Source: JBCDBH01 sp039184055 (GTDB lineage Bacteria > Acidobacteriota > Thermoanaerobaculia > Multivoradales > J023). Taken from it: a stretch of 38,638 bases of DNA. Position 1 is the first letter of the stretch; each line of letters starts with the position of its first letter. The translations under genes and the position numbers were made by a program. The notes under the pieces were generated by a model. That model was not told the DNA's origin and did not search any database. It was given only the letters and a program-made list of their open reading frames with translations. Of this stretch, positions 1-8,338 are shown in pieces. The stretch spans positions 1 to 38,638 of the forward strand of contig JBCDBH010000006.1 of the NCBI GenBank assembly GCA_039184055.1, given 5' to 3'.

Positions 1-3000
1 CCGACTCACCGGCCAGTGGCACGGGCACGGCCTCGCCGGTGTCACCGTCGGTCGTTTGCCAGATCACTGAGACGGCGAACCGATCGTCTTGATAACAGAG
101 CGTGTTGTTCGCACCGTTGCATCCGACCGTGGCGCGTGGCCGGGGCGTGGCGATCGTCGTCGGGGAGGTCGTCGTCGGTGAGGTCGACTGATCGGGCAGG
201 GCGAGGATGTCGCCTCGACTGGCGAAGTTGCCGAGCAGGTTGTCGTAAGCGGCGACGATACCGGTCTGACTGTCGCGTACCCGAAGATCGAAGGCGACGT
301 TCGACAGGCTGGCGTAGAAGACCCACCAATTGCCATTGATCGAACGACCGTCGAGCACCTTGATCATGAGCTCGAGGTTGTCATCGGAGAAGAAATAGAA
401 CGCGCCCGTATCGTTGGTGATCGGCACCGCGGTGCCTTCACCGATCGCGCCGTCGGCGGCGAACCAATCGACCTCGACCACGAAGCGCCCAGCGGGTCCG
501 AGCAGCAATTGGTTGCTCAGCGGTGGATCGGCGAGGTCGCTCAACGGCGCGATCCATGGCTCTTCACCGCTTCTGCCGTCGTCGGCGACGAATACCAGCT
601 GGTCGCCAAAGCGATGAAAATCCCGAGGAAACGACCCGTCTTCGCCGGGTGCGATGTCGAAAAGAAGTTGAGTGCCGGCGAGGCTACCGTCGGAGCGGAA
701 GGGCTCGACGCCGAGCTCGGGATGACGACCGATGAAGACCAGCACGTCGTCGACGAGCAGGTGGTCGGTTCGCATCGGGTCGATCGTCACGTTCAAATCG
801 ACCACGGTGCCGTCGTTGCAGACAAAGAGAAGCGACTGGCCTGGAAGGATCGCGTACGTTCCGTGGCTGGCGCGAAGACCGATCGGTGGGCGCTCGCGGT
901 TCCACGAGCCATCGGCGATCTCCCGGGTGCCCGAGGCGCTGCCATCACTGTGCCAAAGGGCGCAAGCGAATGGGCTGGCGCAGCGCTCGAAGAGCAAGCC
1001 GTCACCCGCCGCGCGTGCGTTGTCGAGATCGCCTTGGTAGTTGGGTACGAGCACCTCGAGCGAGTCGTCGTCGCCGACCCAGAGCGTTTGGTGATCTTGG
1101 CCCGCGGTCGAGTTGTTGGCCACCAGGAAGTAGCGACCGTCGGCGGCGATCGGGCGGAACGTCGAGGGAAAGCCGTCACGGATCAGCTCGGCGCCGGTGG
1201 CATCAGCGTGCCATAGCGCTGATTCGCCTCCGTCGCCGAGCACGGAGAGCAGCACGCCATCTTGGTACGGGCCCATTCGGTCGATCGACTGACCGTCACC
1301 CGGCTCCCACGCTTCGAAGAGATCACCCGGTACACCACGTGTAGCCCACAGATCGACGTCGAAGTCCGCACCTTCACGAGCCGGAAAGACCACCGACCCA
1401 TCGGATAAGGCGGTCAGTGGCGGGCTTACTTGCACGCCTTCGTCCGGACTCGTCGAGGTCAACGGCGCACCGGGGTCGCCATCTGACGACCACAGAACGT
1501 CGATACTGGGCGGGTTGACCGGTCGGATAGCGAAGAGGCGCTCGCCGACCGTCACGCCGTCTCCGAGTGAGAGAGTCGGTGCGATTGCAGCGGCGCTCTC
1601 CGTGATGGTATCGAACACCCACGTGCTTCCGGGTGTGCCAGCAAGATAGAGCTTGTTGCCTGCCACCACCAGAGGCGCTGTGACCTCTTCGTTCAAGGTG
1701 CCCATCTGGAGCTCAGTGGTGAGCCGTGTCGTCGTATCGCCGTCGGAGCGCCACAGCTGGAGACCGTAGAGGCCGTCGTCGGCAATGAAATAGAGGTCAT
1801 TGCCTCGCACCGCGAAGCTCCGAGGAGACGAGCCCGCCGAGCCCGGGAGAGTATCGGGGCCTCCCGTCTCCAGATCCACGAATTCTCGGGTGCCTGCCAG
1901 AGTGCCATCGGTTGTCCAAGGCTCGCGGCCAGTTTCCAGATCCATACCCGCGAAGAGAGCACGGGAACCGATCGAGGTTGCGTTGACGTCACTCGAGCGG
2001 GATCCCACCTCGGGAAAGTTGGTCAAGGTGGTGACTTGTTCAGTGGTCGGGTCGATCCGGTAGATCTCCTCACCACGGCCCGCGCTATCGAGCGCCGAGA
2101 TGATGATCGCGTCACCGGCGCCTGCCGCCCAGAGAAGATCGTCCCAGCACGTCGAGCACGGTGCCTGAGGCGACATCCAGCTGGCCGACCCGTCGAAGAT
2201 CTTCAGCTTCGAGCCGCCGACTTGCGATCCCTCGAACACATAGGCATCGCCGGCTCGCCCCAAGAACTCGAAAGCTTCGACACCGAGCTGGTAGGTGCCG
2301 GCTTCGCTGCCATCGGTCACCCACGTCGCATTGTCACGCTCGAAAAACTCGTAGCCGCCACGCGGCAGCTCATTGAACGAGTCGACCCAGCCCGAGATCG
2401 TCGGCCCCGCGGGTACGGATTCGATCCGCCTCGTGCCCGCCACCGTGCCGTCGGTGCGCCACAGTTCATCGCGGAAAGCAAAGATCGCGATGTCACCGAG
2501 GCTTCGTGGTCTCTGCCAGTCGGCGCCGACATCTTGGGAGAACACGTCGAGAATCGACACGCCGTCGGTATAGGAGAGAGTCAGGATCGATCCGTTCGGT
2601 GTGGCCGCGACGTTGCCGAAGAGAACACTGTTACCGACCGGCAGGAGCTCGATTCCGGCGTCCACCTCCTCGGAGAGCAGGACGGTGCCGACGGCGGTGC
2701 CATCACTGACATAGAGCGCGGTCGGAGCATTACGTTTCCAATCGAGCACCAGGACGCTGCCGTCTGGCAACGTGGCGAGATCGCGGACGCGGTCGAAGAT
2801 CGGCGCTCTGGAGGCTTCGGAGCCGTCGCGCTCGGCTCGCCAGAGATCATCGATCGTGTCGCCGAAGAAGATCGCCTCGTCGGTCGCCACGATCGTTGCA
2901 CCAGGAATGGGAGGGCGGGCGACCGGCAAGGGGAGGGTGCCGAAGATCGTGCCGTCGGTGAGCCAGATGTCGCCGTTGAGCTCGACGACGAGCAGCTCCG

Positions 3001-3283
3001 CGTCTTCGACTGGAAACACCGACAGACTCGAGCCACGGGGCAGAAGCTGTACCGTGCCCGCTACTGTCCCGTCGGTCGACCAGAGCCCAGCCGAAATCGC
3101 CGCGCTGGTCCGTGGTTGAGACTCGAAGACCACGCGATCGCCGAGAGTCTGAAACCGGACTGGATTCGAGCTCGGGGGCTCGATACCGGTATGGATGTCC
3201 TCGAGCAATCGAGGTGTGGCGGCGGAAGGTGCGGCGGAGCCCAAAAAGAGAACGAGCGAGAGAGCACAGAGCGACAGCCTCAT
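1..3283 (-). CDS. Exported ELWxxDGT-repeat protein, 3' end beyond the window
   Basis: One frame stays open from ATG 3283 to the left edge (about 1094 codons, no stop), so the C-terminus lies outside the window. Residues 1-22 form a signal peptide (MRLSLCALSLVLFLGSAAPS). The body carries many copies of the LWxTDGTxxGT motif (for example LWSTDGTVAGT, IWLTDGTIFGT, LWRTDGTVAGT, PWTTDGTLAGT), the hallmark of ELWxxDGT repeat proteins, which probably form a beta-propeller-like surface structure. Near the left edge comes a different domain with DTGAFYFF, ELMIKVLDGR and WVFYASLSNVAF. A Thr/Pro/Ser linker then leads to the start of what looks like a second copy (NNTLCYQDDRFAVSVIW). I associate this paired C-terminal domain with Acidobacteriota secreted proteins. 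Molecular function is unknown; an extracellular or cell-surface role is inferred. Overlapping plus-strand frames are shadows. Confidence 0.85.
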   Translation of the reverse strand, partial: MRLSLCALSLVLFLGSAAPSAATPRLLEDIHTGIEPPSSNPVRFQTLGDRVVFESQPRTSAAISAGLWSTDGTVAGTVQLLPRGSSLSVFPVEDAELLVVELNGDIWLTDGTIFGTLPLPVARPPIPGATIVATDEAIFFGDTIDDLWRAERDGSEASRAPIFDRVRDLATLPDGSVLVLDWKRNAPTALYVSDGTAVGTVLLSEEVDAGIELLPVGNSVLFGNVAATPNGSILTLSYTDGVSILDVFSQDVGADWQRPRSLGDIAIFAFRDELWRTDGTVAGTRRIESVPAGPTISGWVDSFNELPRGGYEFFERDNATWVTDGSEAGTYQLGVEAFEFLGRAGDAYVFEGSQVGGSKLKIFDGSASWMSPQAPCSTCWDDLLWAAGAGDAIIISALDSAGRGEEIYRIDPTTEQVTTLTNFPEVGSRSSDVNATSIGSRALFAGMDLETGREPWTTDGTLAGTREFVDLETGGPDTLPGSAGSSPRSFAVRGNDLYFIADDGLYGLQLWRSDGDTTTRLTTELQMGTLNEEVTAPLVVAGNKLYLAGTPGSTWVFDTITESAAAIAPTLSLGDGVTVGERLFAIRPVNPPSIDVLWSSDGDPGAPLTSTSPDEGVQVSPPLTALSDGSVVFPAREGADFDVDLWATRGVPGDLFEAWEPGDGQSIDRMGPYQDGVLLSVLGDGGESALWHADATGAELIRDGFPSTFRPIAADGRYFLVANNSTAGQDHQTLWVGDDDSLEVLVPNYQGDLDNARAAGDGLLFERCASPFACALWHSDGSASGTREIADGSWNRERPPIGLRASHGTYAILPGQSLLFVCNDGTVVDLNVTIDPMRTDHLLVDDVLVFIGRHPELGVEPFRSDGSLAGTQLLFDIAPGEDGSFPRDFHRFGDQLVFVADDGRSGEEPWIAPLSDLADPPLSNQLLLGPAGRFVVEVDWFAADGAIGEGTAVPITNDTGAFYFFSDDNLELMIKVLDGRSINGNWWVFYASLSNVAFDLRVRDSQTGIVAAYDNLLGNFASRGDILALPDQSTSPTTTSPTTIATPRPRATVGCNGANNTLCYQDDRFAVSVIWQTTDGDTGEAVPVPLAGES

Positions 3284-3338
3284 GCCGCTGAGCCTACCGT
3301 GGTTGTCGATCCGTGCCGGTCTTGACGAATGCGAAACG

Positions 3339-4415
3339 TCACTTCGCGCGGCGGCGCTGGTACTCCGAGGTCATCGCTTCGCGCAGCAGACGGGTTTCCG
3401 CCGTCAGCGGCGACGCCAGCCATGCCGACGCCGCGCGTCGCAGCCCGGTCGAAATCGACTCATCGTCCACCGCGTCTCGGACCACCGCCGCCGCGACCTC
3501 GTGGTCGTGCTCCCAGGCGATCAAGTCGAGCGCACAGTTGAGAGCGTCGAGCTGAGCTCCCATGGCACGCAGACCCTCACACGCCCACGCTAGGTTGGTG
3601 GTCGCGAGTCGGGTCGATCCGAGTCGCGCCTGCAAGTCGCCCACCACCCAAGCGGTGATCAAGTCGGCGCGTGTCACCATGCCCTGGCGTGGTCGCCGAG
3701 CGCGAATATTCAAGTCCTCGAGCACCGAGAGCTGATAGATGGCATCTTTGGGACGCACCCTGGCCACCAATGACACCAGGTTGGTCAGTGCGGCCGCGCG
3801 AACATTGTCACCACGAAAGTACCGACCGCCGCGGGGATAGGTGCGAGGGGCCAGGACGAAGGCCTCATGACACCACGGAATCGCCTCTTGGAGCCGCCCC
3901 GACTCACCGAGGAGTCGAGCTCGTGCCAGGAAGAGTGCGGCCTTGACTGCTTCGAGAGCATATTTGTGGGGCTCACGGTTCTTGTGCCGCTCCTTGAGGC
4001 GGAACGCTTGATCGACCACTTCGAGGCCGAGATCGATCACCGCGGCGGCTTGCTCGAAGGCGGCTTCATGAATCCGCAGGTTTGCCTTCACGCCGAGCAG
4101 CCAGGCTTCGAGATCCGCTGGGATCGGGGTCACGGCGAGGGCTTGGTCGATCAGATCGGCGGCTTCTTCGAACGATCCGGTCGCGCTAAGCGTTGCCGCG
4201 CGGAGACCGAGCGCTCTGGCTTCATGTGCTGGATCTCGGCTCGCCACCAGCCAAGCCGGTAAGCGATCCGCCCAGTGGCGCGCCCGTGCCGGATGTTCCA
4301 TCAACATATCTTCGACTTGATCCATATATCGGTCGAGAAGGTGATGGAGCTCCGAGCCGATGAAATGCCGGTCGCGCGGGTCGGAAAAATCGAGCTGTAA
4401 GTCATCGAGTTTCAT
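3339..4415 (-). CDS. TPR-like cytoplasmic protein of unknown function
   Basis: A 358-residue protein starting at ATG 4415, with no signal peptide or membrane segment. It is almost entirely helical and rich in Ala/Leu/Arg pairs of helices (for example ARALGLRAATLSATGSFEEA and AALFLARARLLGESGRLQEA), which resemble degenerate TPR units at roughly residues 65-105, 150-190 and 230-270. The N-terminus (DFSDPRDRHFIGSELHHLLDRYMDQ) is not a domain I recognise. Such scaffolds usually bind partner proteins; nothing here shows which one. It lies 55 bp downstream of the ELWxxDGT gene start on the same strand order and could be cotranscribed with it. A strong hairpin (4437-4467) sits just upstream of its start codon. 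Confidence 0.75.
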   Translation of the reverse strand: MKLDDLQLDFSDPRDRHFIGSELHHLLDRYMDQVEDMLMEHPARARHWADRLPAWLVASRDPAHEARALGLRAATLSATGSFEEAADLIDQALAVTPIPADLEAWLLGVKANLRIHEAAFEQAAAVIDLGLEVVDQAFRLKERHKNREPHKYALEAVKAALFLARARLLGESGRLQEAIPWCHEAFVLAPRTYPRGGRYFRGDNVRAAALTNLVSLVARVRPKDAIYQLSVLEDLNIRARRPRQGMVTRADLITAWVVGDLQARLGSTRLATTNLAWACEGLRAMGAQLDALNCALDLIAWEHDHEVAAAVVRDAVDDESISTGLRRAASAWLASPLTAETRLLREAMTSEYQRRRAK

Positions 4416-4436
4416 AGGACTGGATCCAGGCTAGCA

Positions 4437-4467
4437 CAGCGGGACGAGCAGAGGGCTCGCCCCGCTG
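4437..4467. promoter_or_regulatory. GC-rich hairpin upstream of the TPR-like gene
   Basis: CAGCGGGACGAGC (4437-4449) pairs with GGCTCGCCCCGCTG (4454-4467) around a 4-nt loop, with one mismatch/wobble. It lies 22 bp upstream of the minus-strand ATG at 4415. No T-run follows on either strand, so it is more likely a 5'-leader structure or protein site than an intrinsic terminator. A small second dyad, AACCC-TGT-GGGTT, follows at about 4482-4494. Confidence 0.4.
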
Positions 4468-4836
4468 GATCAGAAAAGGTTCAACCCTGTGGGTTCACCC
4501 ATGGGAGAGCCCGGTTCACGGGCGAATCTTCACCCTCATCACCACCAGATAGAAAAGAAAGCCAAAAGAAAAGTACATCGAACATCTCGAACTCCTTTCA
4601 AAAATGGATTGGTTTGGTCCCATGACCACACGATCGACGGGCGATACCCGCCACGTGAACAACCGGAGCTGAACGGCGTGCCGAAGCTCGCCGTCCGCGA
4701 ATCACGTACTCCTGTTGCTCGTCCTCAGTATCGCCGATCCGGTCAGTAAAACCGTGACACGAAACATCCGACCGTTAGGGAAAGTTGTGACAATGGCAAT
4801 GTCTCTGAAATCGTATGGCAAACGGAGAAATTGCCG
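4468..4836. other. Non-coding gap, likely promoter region of the AraC-type gene
   Basis: About 370 bp with lower GC than its surroundings. A plus-strand frame at 4489-4749 is basic, low in complexity and lacks a good ribosome site or a recognisable domain, so I do not call it a gene. The last 60 bp before the AraC-type start contain TTGTGACAA (about 4784-4792) and TATGGC about 20 bp later, a weak -35/-10 candidate. Nothing else is recognised. Confidence 0.4.
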
Positions 4837-5523
4837 ATGACGAGAAGCGTTTTAGGAAGAGAAATTACGGACATCGGTGGAAGCGGAGACTCCCTGATGT
4901 TCGAACACCTCTCGCCCGAAGCCCTACGCGATCTAGCCTCACGGTCCATCCACGACCAGATCCGACGTGACCAAGAACGAACCTCCGAGCTGATCAGCCC
5001 TTGGCTCGATCACATCTGGACCCATCTTTTCGATCCTGGGCTCAACGTCACCCAGCTGCGTCGGGTTCTCGGGATCCGCAACAACTCCGAGGCGATCTTC
5101 TTCCACATCGAGATCGGCATCCCGCCAGGGCGCTACATCGAACAGCACCGCCTACGGATCGCCCGCCTGCTGCTCTTGTACACCCGAGTTCCCATTACCC
5201 CTCTCGCGCCACTCGTCGGTTACCGAGGCATCGCCTCCTTCAGCCGTGCCTTCCATCGTCTACACGGACTCCGCCCCCGCGCCTACCGCAACCGCCACAC
5301 CACCCCGGTCGCCAACTCGGCGAGCGACGGTCGTGGTTGGCACCACTCCCTCCCGCGCCTCGTCCAGCGTCTCCAGCAGCTCGACCTCCAGACCGCGCTC
5401 ACCTTTGGCGAGCACTTCGAGATCGACGTCGCCCGACCCGCGACCGAGCTCGCCGCCGAGCTCGAGGGCCGGGTACGGGAAGCGCATCGAGTCTTGGATG
5501 ACATCGAGCAGACGAGGCTGTAA
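4837..5523 (+). CDS. AraC-type helix-turn-helix transcriptional regulator
   Basis: About 228 residues. Residues ~70-150 are a two-helix-turn-helix AraC/XylS DNA-binding domain: LRRVLGIRNNSEAIFF, then the hallmark segment GYRGIASFSRAFHRLHGLRPRAYR. There is no recognisable cupin or other effector domain. The N-terminus is a short helical region with many charged residues, and the C-terminal ~70 residues are helical (ELAAELEGRVREAHRVLDD). ATG 4837 has GGAG about 10 nt upstream; TTG 4831 and ATG 4897 (with its own GGAG) are alternatives. The stop codon lies inside the degenerate end repeat of the CRISPR array. A 32-bp piece of the C-terminal coding sequence recurs at 6885-6916, implying a lost paralogue. 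The regulated genes are unknown. Confidence 0.8.
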   Translation: MTRSVLGREITDIGGSGDSLMFEHLSPEALRDLASRSIHDQIRRDQERTSELISPWLDHIWTHLFDPGLNVTQLRRVLGIRNNSEAIFFHIEIGIPPGRYIEQHRLRIARLLLLYTRVPITPLAPLVGYRGIASFSRAFHRLHGLRPRAYRNRHTTPVANSASDGRGWHHSLPRLVQRLQQLDLQTALTFGEHFEIDVARPATELAAELEGRVREAHRVLDDIEQTRL

Positions 5524-5954
5524 ACCCCGCGTGGGCGGGGGAAGTATCCAGATCCAGGCACGAGAAGACGGAGAGTGGGGTGGATCCCCGCGCTCGCGGG
5601 GGGACACAAAGTGGCCCACTAGCTCTAGCTGGCTGTCCATTGCAGATCCCCGCTCTCGCGGGGGAGACATGAGAAGGCGACCTTCGACGGTGCCGATCTC
5701 GGGCCGATCCCCGCGCTCGCGGGGGAGACGATCGTTCCGAGCGCAAAGCCATGACGTACCAGGGTAGATCCCCGCGCTCGCGGGGGAGACTCGGTACGCT
5801 CCGGGAAGAAAACCTTAGCGACGGGCAGATCCCCGCCTTCGCGGGGGAGACCGACGATAGCGAAGGTGAAAGCAACGTCCCAAAGGCAGATCCCCGCGCT
5901 CGCGGGGGAGACCTCGACATGAAGCTCGCCGATCCGGACAGCAACGGCAGATCC
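5519..5954 (-). CRISPR. Small decayed CRISPR array, type I-E-like repeats
   Basis: Repeats start at 5519 (degenerate), 5580, 5642, 5703, 5764, 5825 and 5886, with an 8-nt remnant at 5947-5954. The period is 61 bp (62 once). On the minus strand the 27-28-nt unit begins GTCTCCCCCGCGAGCGC and ends GGGGATCTGC. Its internal dyad CCCCGCG..CGCGGGG and flanking GT...GAT resemble type I-E repeats. There are seven unique spacers of about 33-34 nt; none was noticed elsewhere in the window. The direction is inferred from repeat form and from the degenerate unit at the 5519 end, which would be the trailer. The leader-side repeat is cut to 8 nt and joins the cas3 remnant, so no leader is present. The array is probably unable to acquire spacers. 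Confidence 0.85.
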
Positions 5955-6270
5955 GAGGGCCACAGAGAAATGCTATGACCTCTTTTTGGTGACTGGCGAC
6001 TAGCCCTCGGTATCCTTGATCTCCACTTCGACGGATCCTGTTCTGAAATCCCCGATTCGCCTTGCCCATGTCGTGGAGGGCGGCGAGCACGCAGAAGCGG
6101 GCGATCTGGCCGTCGGTGAGATCGTCTTGGCCACCAAGGCGGGCGAGACGGCGGCGGAGGAGGGTGCGGGTGAGGAGAGCTTCGGCGCACGCGGCGACGT
6201 CGGCGCTGTGGTGGATGAGGAGGTGGACGTTACCGGTGGCTTTGTCGTATTTCGCCCACGGGTGAGGCAT
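5955..6270 (-). pseudogene. cas3: cas3 remnant: N-terminal HD-nuclease fragment only
   Basis: From ATG 6270 the frame encodes HPWAKYDKATGNVHLLIHHSADVAACAEALL and, 40 residues on, LAALHDMGKANRGFQ. This is the start of a Cas3 HD nuclease, with His20/His21 and the His66-Asp67 pair visible. Cas3-like sequence continues to about residue 105 (SHQKEVIAFLCGP), and the next bases are the 3' end of a CRISPR repeat. The frame then runs through three repeats and ends at 5815 as nonsense. A full type I Cas3 is about 800-900 residues, so more than 85% is missing, including the helicase. No Cascade, cas1 or cas2 gene is present. The simplest reading is one deletion from within cas3 into the first repeat. 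Confidence 0.75.
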
Positions 6271-6302
6271 GGCGGAGTCTCATGAGTTTTTCGATCTGGA
6301 CT

Positions 6303-6866
6303 CTAAAGAACTTTGGCATATAGATCGCGGAGCTTGATCTCGAAGTCGATCGCGGTCAGGGACGCGACGTCGTCGAGGTTGTGATGTTCTTTGTAGGTCC
6401 AGGTACCGTCGGCGCGGCGTTGGAAGATCTCGATTCTGGGATGGTCTTGGGTGACGAGGATGAAGGTGTCGAGGCTGTCTAGGTGCTGGTAGTGATGGAA
6501 TTTGCGTCCGCGATCATGGGCCTCGGTGGAGGGCGAGAGCACTTCGATGATGATTTCGGGGTTGAGCAGGGTGTCGCGACGCTCGTCGTGAAATTGGCTC
6601 GCACCGCACACGACACTCACGTCCGGATAGGTGAAGGAACCGAGGGCTTCGATGTGGACTCGCATGTCGCTCGGATAGACGCGGCATTCGCGATCCAGAA
6701 AGTGATTGCCGAGAAGTCGAACGAGGTTGGCCACCAGGAGGTTGTGGCGTTCGCTGGCGCCAGCCATGGCGAGAAGCTCGCCGTCGAGGTATTCGGTACG
6801 GTTCTCGGACGCACGCTCGCGGGCTAGGTATTCTTCGTCGGTGAGGGTGGCGAGTTTGGGAAGCAT
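6303..6866 (-). CDS. Uma2-family (DUF820) putative restriction-fold endonuclease
   Basis: A 187-residue protein at the usual family length. The PD-(D/E)XK core is visible: YPDVSVV (Asp82), NPEIIIEVLSPST (Glu108) and DRGRKFHHY (Lys122). The N-terminal TDEEYLARERASENRTEYLDGELLAMAG is typical of the family, whose members are very numerous in cyanobacteria and other phyla with expanded gene families; biological role and substrate are generally not known. It is transcribed toward the cas3 remnant 32 bp away. No toxin or antitoxin partner is obvious. Immediately upstream (6885-6916) is a fragment of an AraC-type gene, so this gene sits in a rearranged segment. Confidence 0.85.
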   Translation of the reverse strand: MLPKLATLTDEEYLARERASENRTEYLDGELLAMAGASERHNLLVANLVRLLGNHFLDRECRVYPSDMRVHIEALGSFTYPDVSVVCGASQFHDERRDTLLNPEIIIEVLSPSTEAHDRGRKFHHYQHLDSLDTFILVTQDHPRIEIFQRRADGTWTYKEHHNLDDVASLTAIDFEIKLRDLYAKVL

Positions 6867-6884
6867 TGCATGGTAAAGCTAGCA

Positions 6885-6916
6885 CGGGTCCGAGAAGCGC
6901 ATCGATTCTTGGACGA
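6885..6916 (+). repeat. 32-bp direct repeat of the AraC-type gene 3' end
   Basis: CGGGTCCGAGAAGCGC and the following 16 bases match 5470-5501 at 28 of 32 positions. In frame it encodes RVREAHRFLDD, against RVREAHRVLDD in the intact AraC-type protein. Similarity stops abruptly on both sides. It is best read as the scar of a paralogous AraC-type gene. With the 5470 copy it brackets the CRISPR/cas3/Uma2 segment. Confidence 0.7.
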
Positions 6917-7007
6917 TCCTCAAAATAGTTTGGCGGGATTCGAGACCGTTTCACGTCTACGTAAGTGGGATGGCTCGCCCATTTTCTGGGATTACTCGTC
7001 CTCGAGC

Positions 7008-7034
7008 TGAGGGAATCGATCCGCGTGCTCCGTT
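7008..7034 (+). promoter_or_regulatory. Putative ECF-type promoter of the sigma/CHAT operon, copy 1
   Basis: TGAGGGAATCGA (7008-7019), an 11-bp spacer, then CGTT (7031-7034). The GGGAAT block resembles ECF -35 elements (GGAAC-like) and CGTT resembles ECF -10 elements (CGTA/CGTC-like) at compatible spacing. The start codon of the sigma gene is about 45 bp downstream. The same two-part motif with identical spacing recurs at 8339-8365, which is the main reason to believe it. Autoregulation by the operon's own sigma factor is an inference. Confidence 0.55.
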
Positions 7035-7079
7035 TCTTACCTGAGTCGGCGATTCGGTCGGCTATCCTTGGAGGAGACG

Positions 7080-7631
7080 ATGAGGATGAAGGTCATTCCC
7101 TATAAGAGACCGGACACCATGGACGATTCGGAGGACGCCGCGCTCCGCGCTCGATTGGAAGCGGCGGTGAAACGAGTGTGTGGGCCGTCGATGACGGCGG
7201 ATGTCGACGATCTGGTGCAGATGGCGATGCTGCGTGTGATGGATTTGCGTCGCCGGGACCCGGAACGGACGTTTTCGAGCAGCTATTTGCAGCGTACGGC
7301 GTATTCGGCGTTGATCGACGAAATCAGACGTCGTAAACGGCGCGCCGAGGAGTCATTGGAGGAGGAGGATTCGGGACCGATCGCGTTTCCGGATCTGAGT
7401 GCCGATCCGGAGCGTCTCGCCCAGAGCAAGCAGTTGGGGCGGATGATGAATGACTGCCTGGCGCGTCTGGCGAGCCCGCGTCGGATGGCGGTGGTGCTTC
7501 ACCTTCAAGGGCACAATGTTCCGGAGTCGGCTGAGATTCTCGAATGGGGAAGGAAGCGAGTCGAGAATTTGGTGTATCGGGGTTTGGCGGATCTGCGCCG
7601 CTGTTTGACGACGAAAGGGGTGACGATATGA
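7080..7631 (+). CDS. ECF-type sigma-70 family factor, first operon
   Basis: 183 residues from ATG 7080; ATG 7086 and TTG 7068 are alternatives, and the GGAGGA at 7070-7075 fits either ATG. Region 2 is visible at about residues 40-95 (DVDDLVQMAMLRVMDL, then SYLQRTAYSALIDEIRRRKRR). Region 4 is at about 120-175 (CLARLASPRRMAVVLHLQG, VPESAEILEW, RVENLVYRGLADLRRCL). The two regions are joined by an acidic linker. Such factors direct RNA polymerase to a small regulon and are normally held by a cognate anti-sigma protein. The next gene starts within its stop codon (ATGA overlap), so the two are translationally coupled. The motif at 7008-7034 suggests it drives its own operon. Confidence 0.85.
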   Translation: MRMKVIPYKRPDTMDDSEDAALRARLEAAVKRVCGPSMTADVDDLVQMAMLRVMDLRRRDPERTFSSSYLQRTAYSALIDEIRRRKRRAEESLEEEDSGPIAFPDLSADPERLAQSKQLGRMMNDCLARLASPRRMAVVLHLQGHNVPESAEILEWGRKRVENLVYRGLADLRRCLTTKGVTI

Positions 7632-8302
7632 GCAACGTGGCAATGCAAAGCCTCGAGGACGCCTGGCGTGACCGTACGGATTCGGCCGACGAGCCACCGG
7701 TACCGGCGGAGACCGTGTGGGACGCGGTGACGGGCAAGCTACCGCTCGCCGAACGACGACGACTCATCGATCGCATGGTGCGCGATCCACAGCTCGCCGA
7801 GGAGTGGCGACTGGCCATGGCGGTGGCTGGATCCGCGACCGAGGTCTCCGGCTCGATCGATCACGACACACCGAGTCGACGAACCGGTGGCAAGCTCTTG
7901 TCGTGGCCACGGCGTGGTGGCGTGCTCGCGGGTCTGGCGGCGGCAGCGATGGTGATGATCGCGATCCTCTTGCCGTACGACTCGAGCGATACGGTGGTGT
8001 ACCGTGGAGACGACGTGGTGGCGGCGGTCGACGCTGGCGAGCCGATCGATCGCAATGACGCGGTTCTGAGGTGGCGTGGGCCCGAGGAAGCGGCGCGCTA
8101 CGAAGTGGTGGTGACGAGTCTTTTACTCGATGAGATTTATCGTGCACGCGAGCTGACCGGAAATGAGGTCAGGATACCGGCCGAGGCATTTGCCGACGTC
8201 GAAGACGCGATCCTGTGGCAGGTGATCGTCTACGACGAAGAAGGCTCGGTCATCGGTCGTCCGACCACGTTTCGCACGCCTGTCTTGGATGTCGAATGGT
8301 GA
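7628..8302 (+). CDS. Single-pass membrane protein, putative anti-sigma factor
   Basis: 224 residues from ATG 7628, which overlaps the sigma stop codon. Residues 1-95 are cytoplasmic and helical (ERRRLIDRMVRDPQLAEEWRLAMAVAG), the position and character of an anti-sigma domain, but no HxxxCxxC zinc motif is present. A membrane span lies at residues 98-116 (GVLAGLAAAAMVMIAILLP). The outer ~105 residues are beta-rich and fibronectin-III-like (AVLRWRGPEEAARYEVVV, VRIPAEAFADVEDAILWQV). Topology and coupling to the sigma gene make a transmembrane anti-sigma role likely; this is inferred, not read from a named domain. The outer domain would be exposed to the CHAT protease encoded downstream. Confidence 0.75.
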   Translation: MSNVAMQSLEDAWRDRTDSADEPPVPAETVWDAVTGKLPLAERRRLIDRMVRDPQLAEEWRLAMAVAGSATEVSGSIDHDTPSRRTGGKLLSWPRRGGVLAGLAAAAMVMIAILLPYDSSDTVVYRGDDVVAAVDAGEPIDRNDAVLRWRGPEEAARYEVVVTSLLLDEIYRARELTGNEVRIPAEAFADVEDAILWQVIVYDEEGSVIGRPTTFRTPVLDVEW

Positions 8303-8338
8303 GGAAAAACGTCGCCTGAAAAAAATCCGAGTCATGGG

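Noticed and set aside
2036..3325. Long open plus-strand frame (429 codons) at the left end
   Set aside because: It lies fully antisense to the ELWxxDGT protein, whose repeats and signal peptide are clear; the plus translation is Arg/Asp-rich with no domain.
4489..4749. 86-codon plus-strand frame between the TPR-like and AraC-type genes
   Set aside because: Low-complexity basic sequence, no ribosome site, no recognisable family.
5625..5963. Minus-strand frames through the CRISPR array encoding repeated PREGGDLP/PRARGS peptides
   Set aside because: The peptide repeats are simply translated CRISPR repeats.
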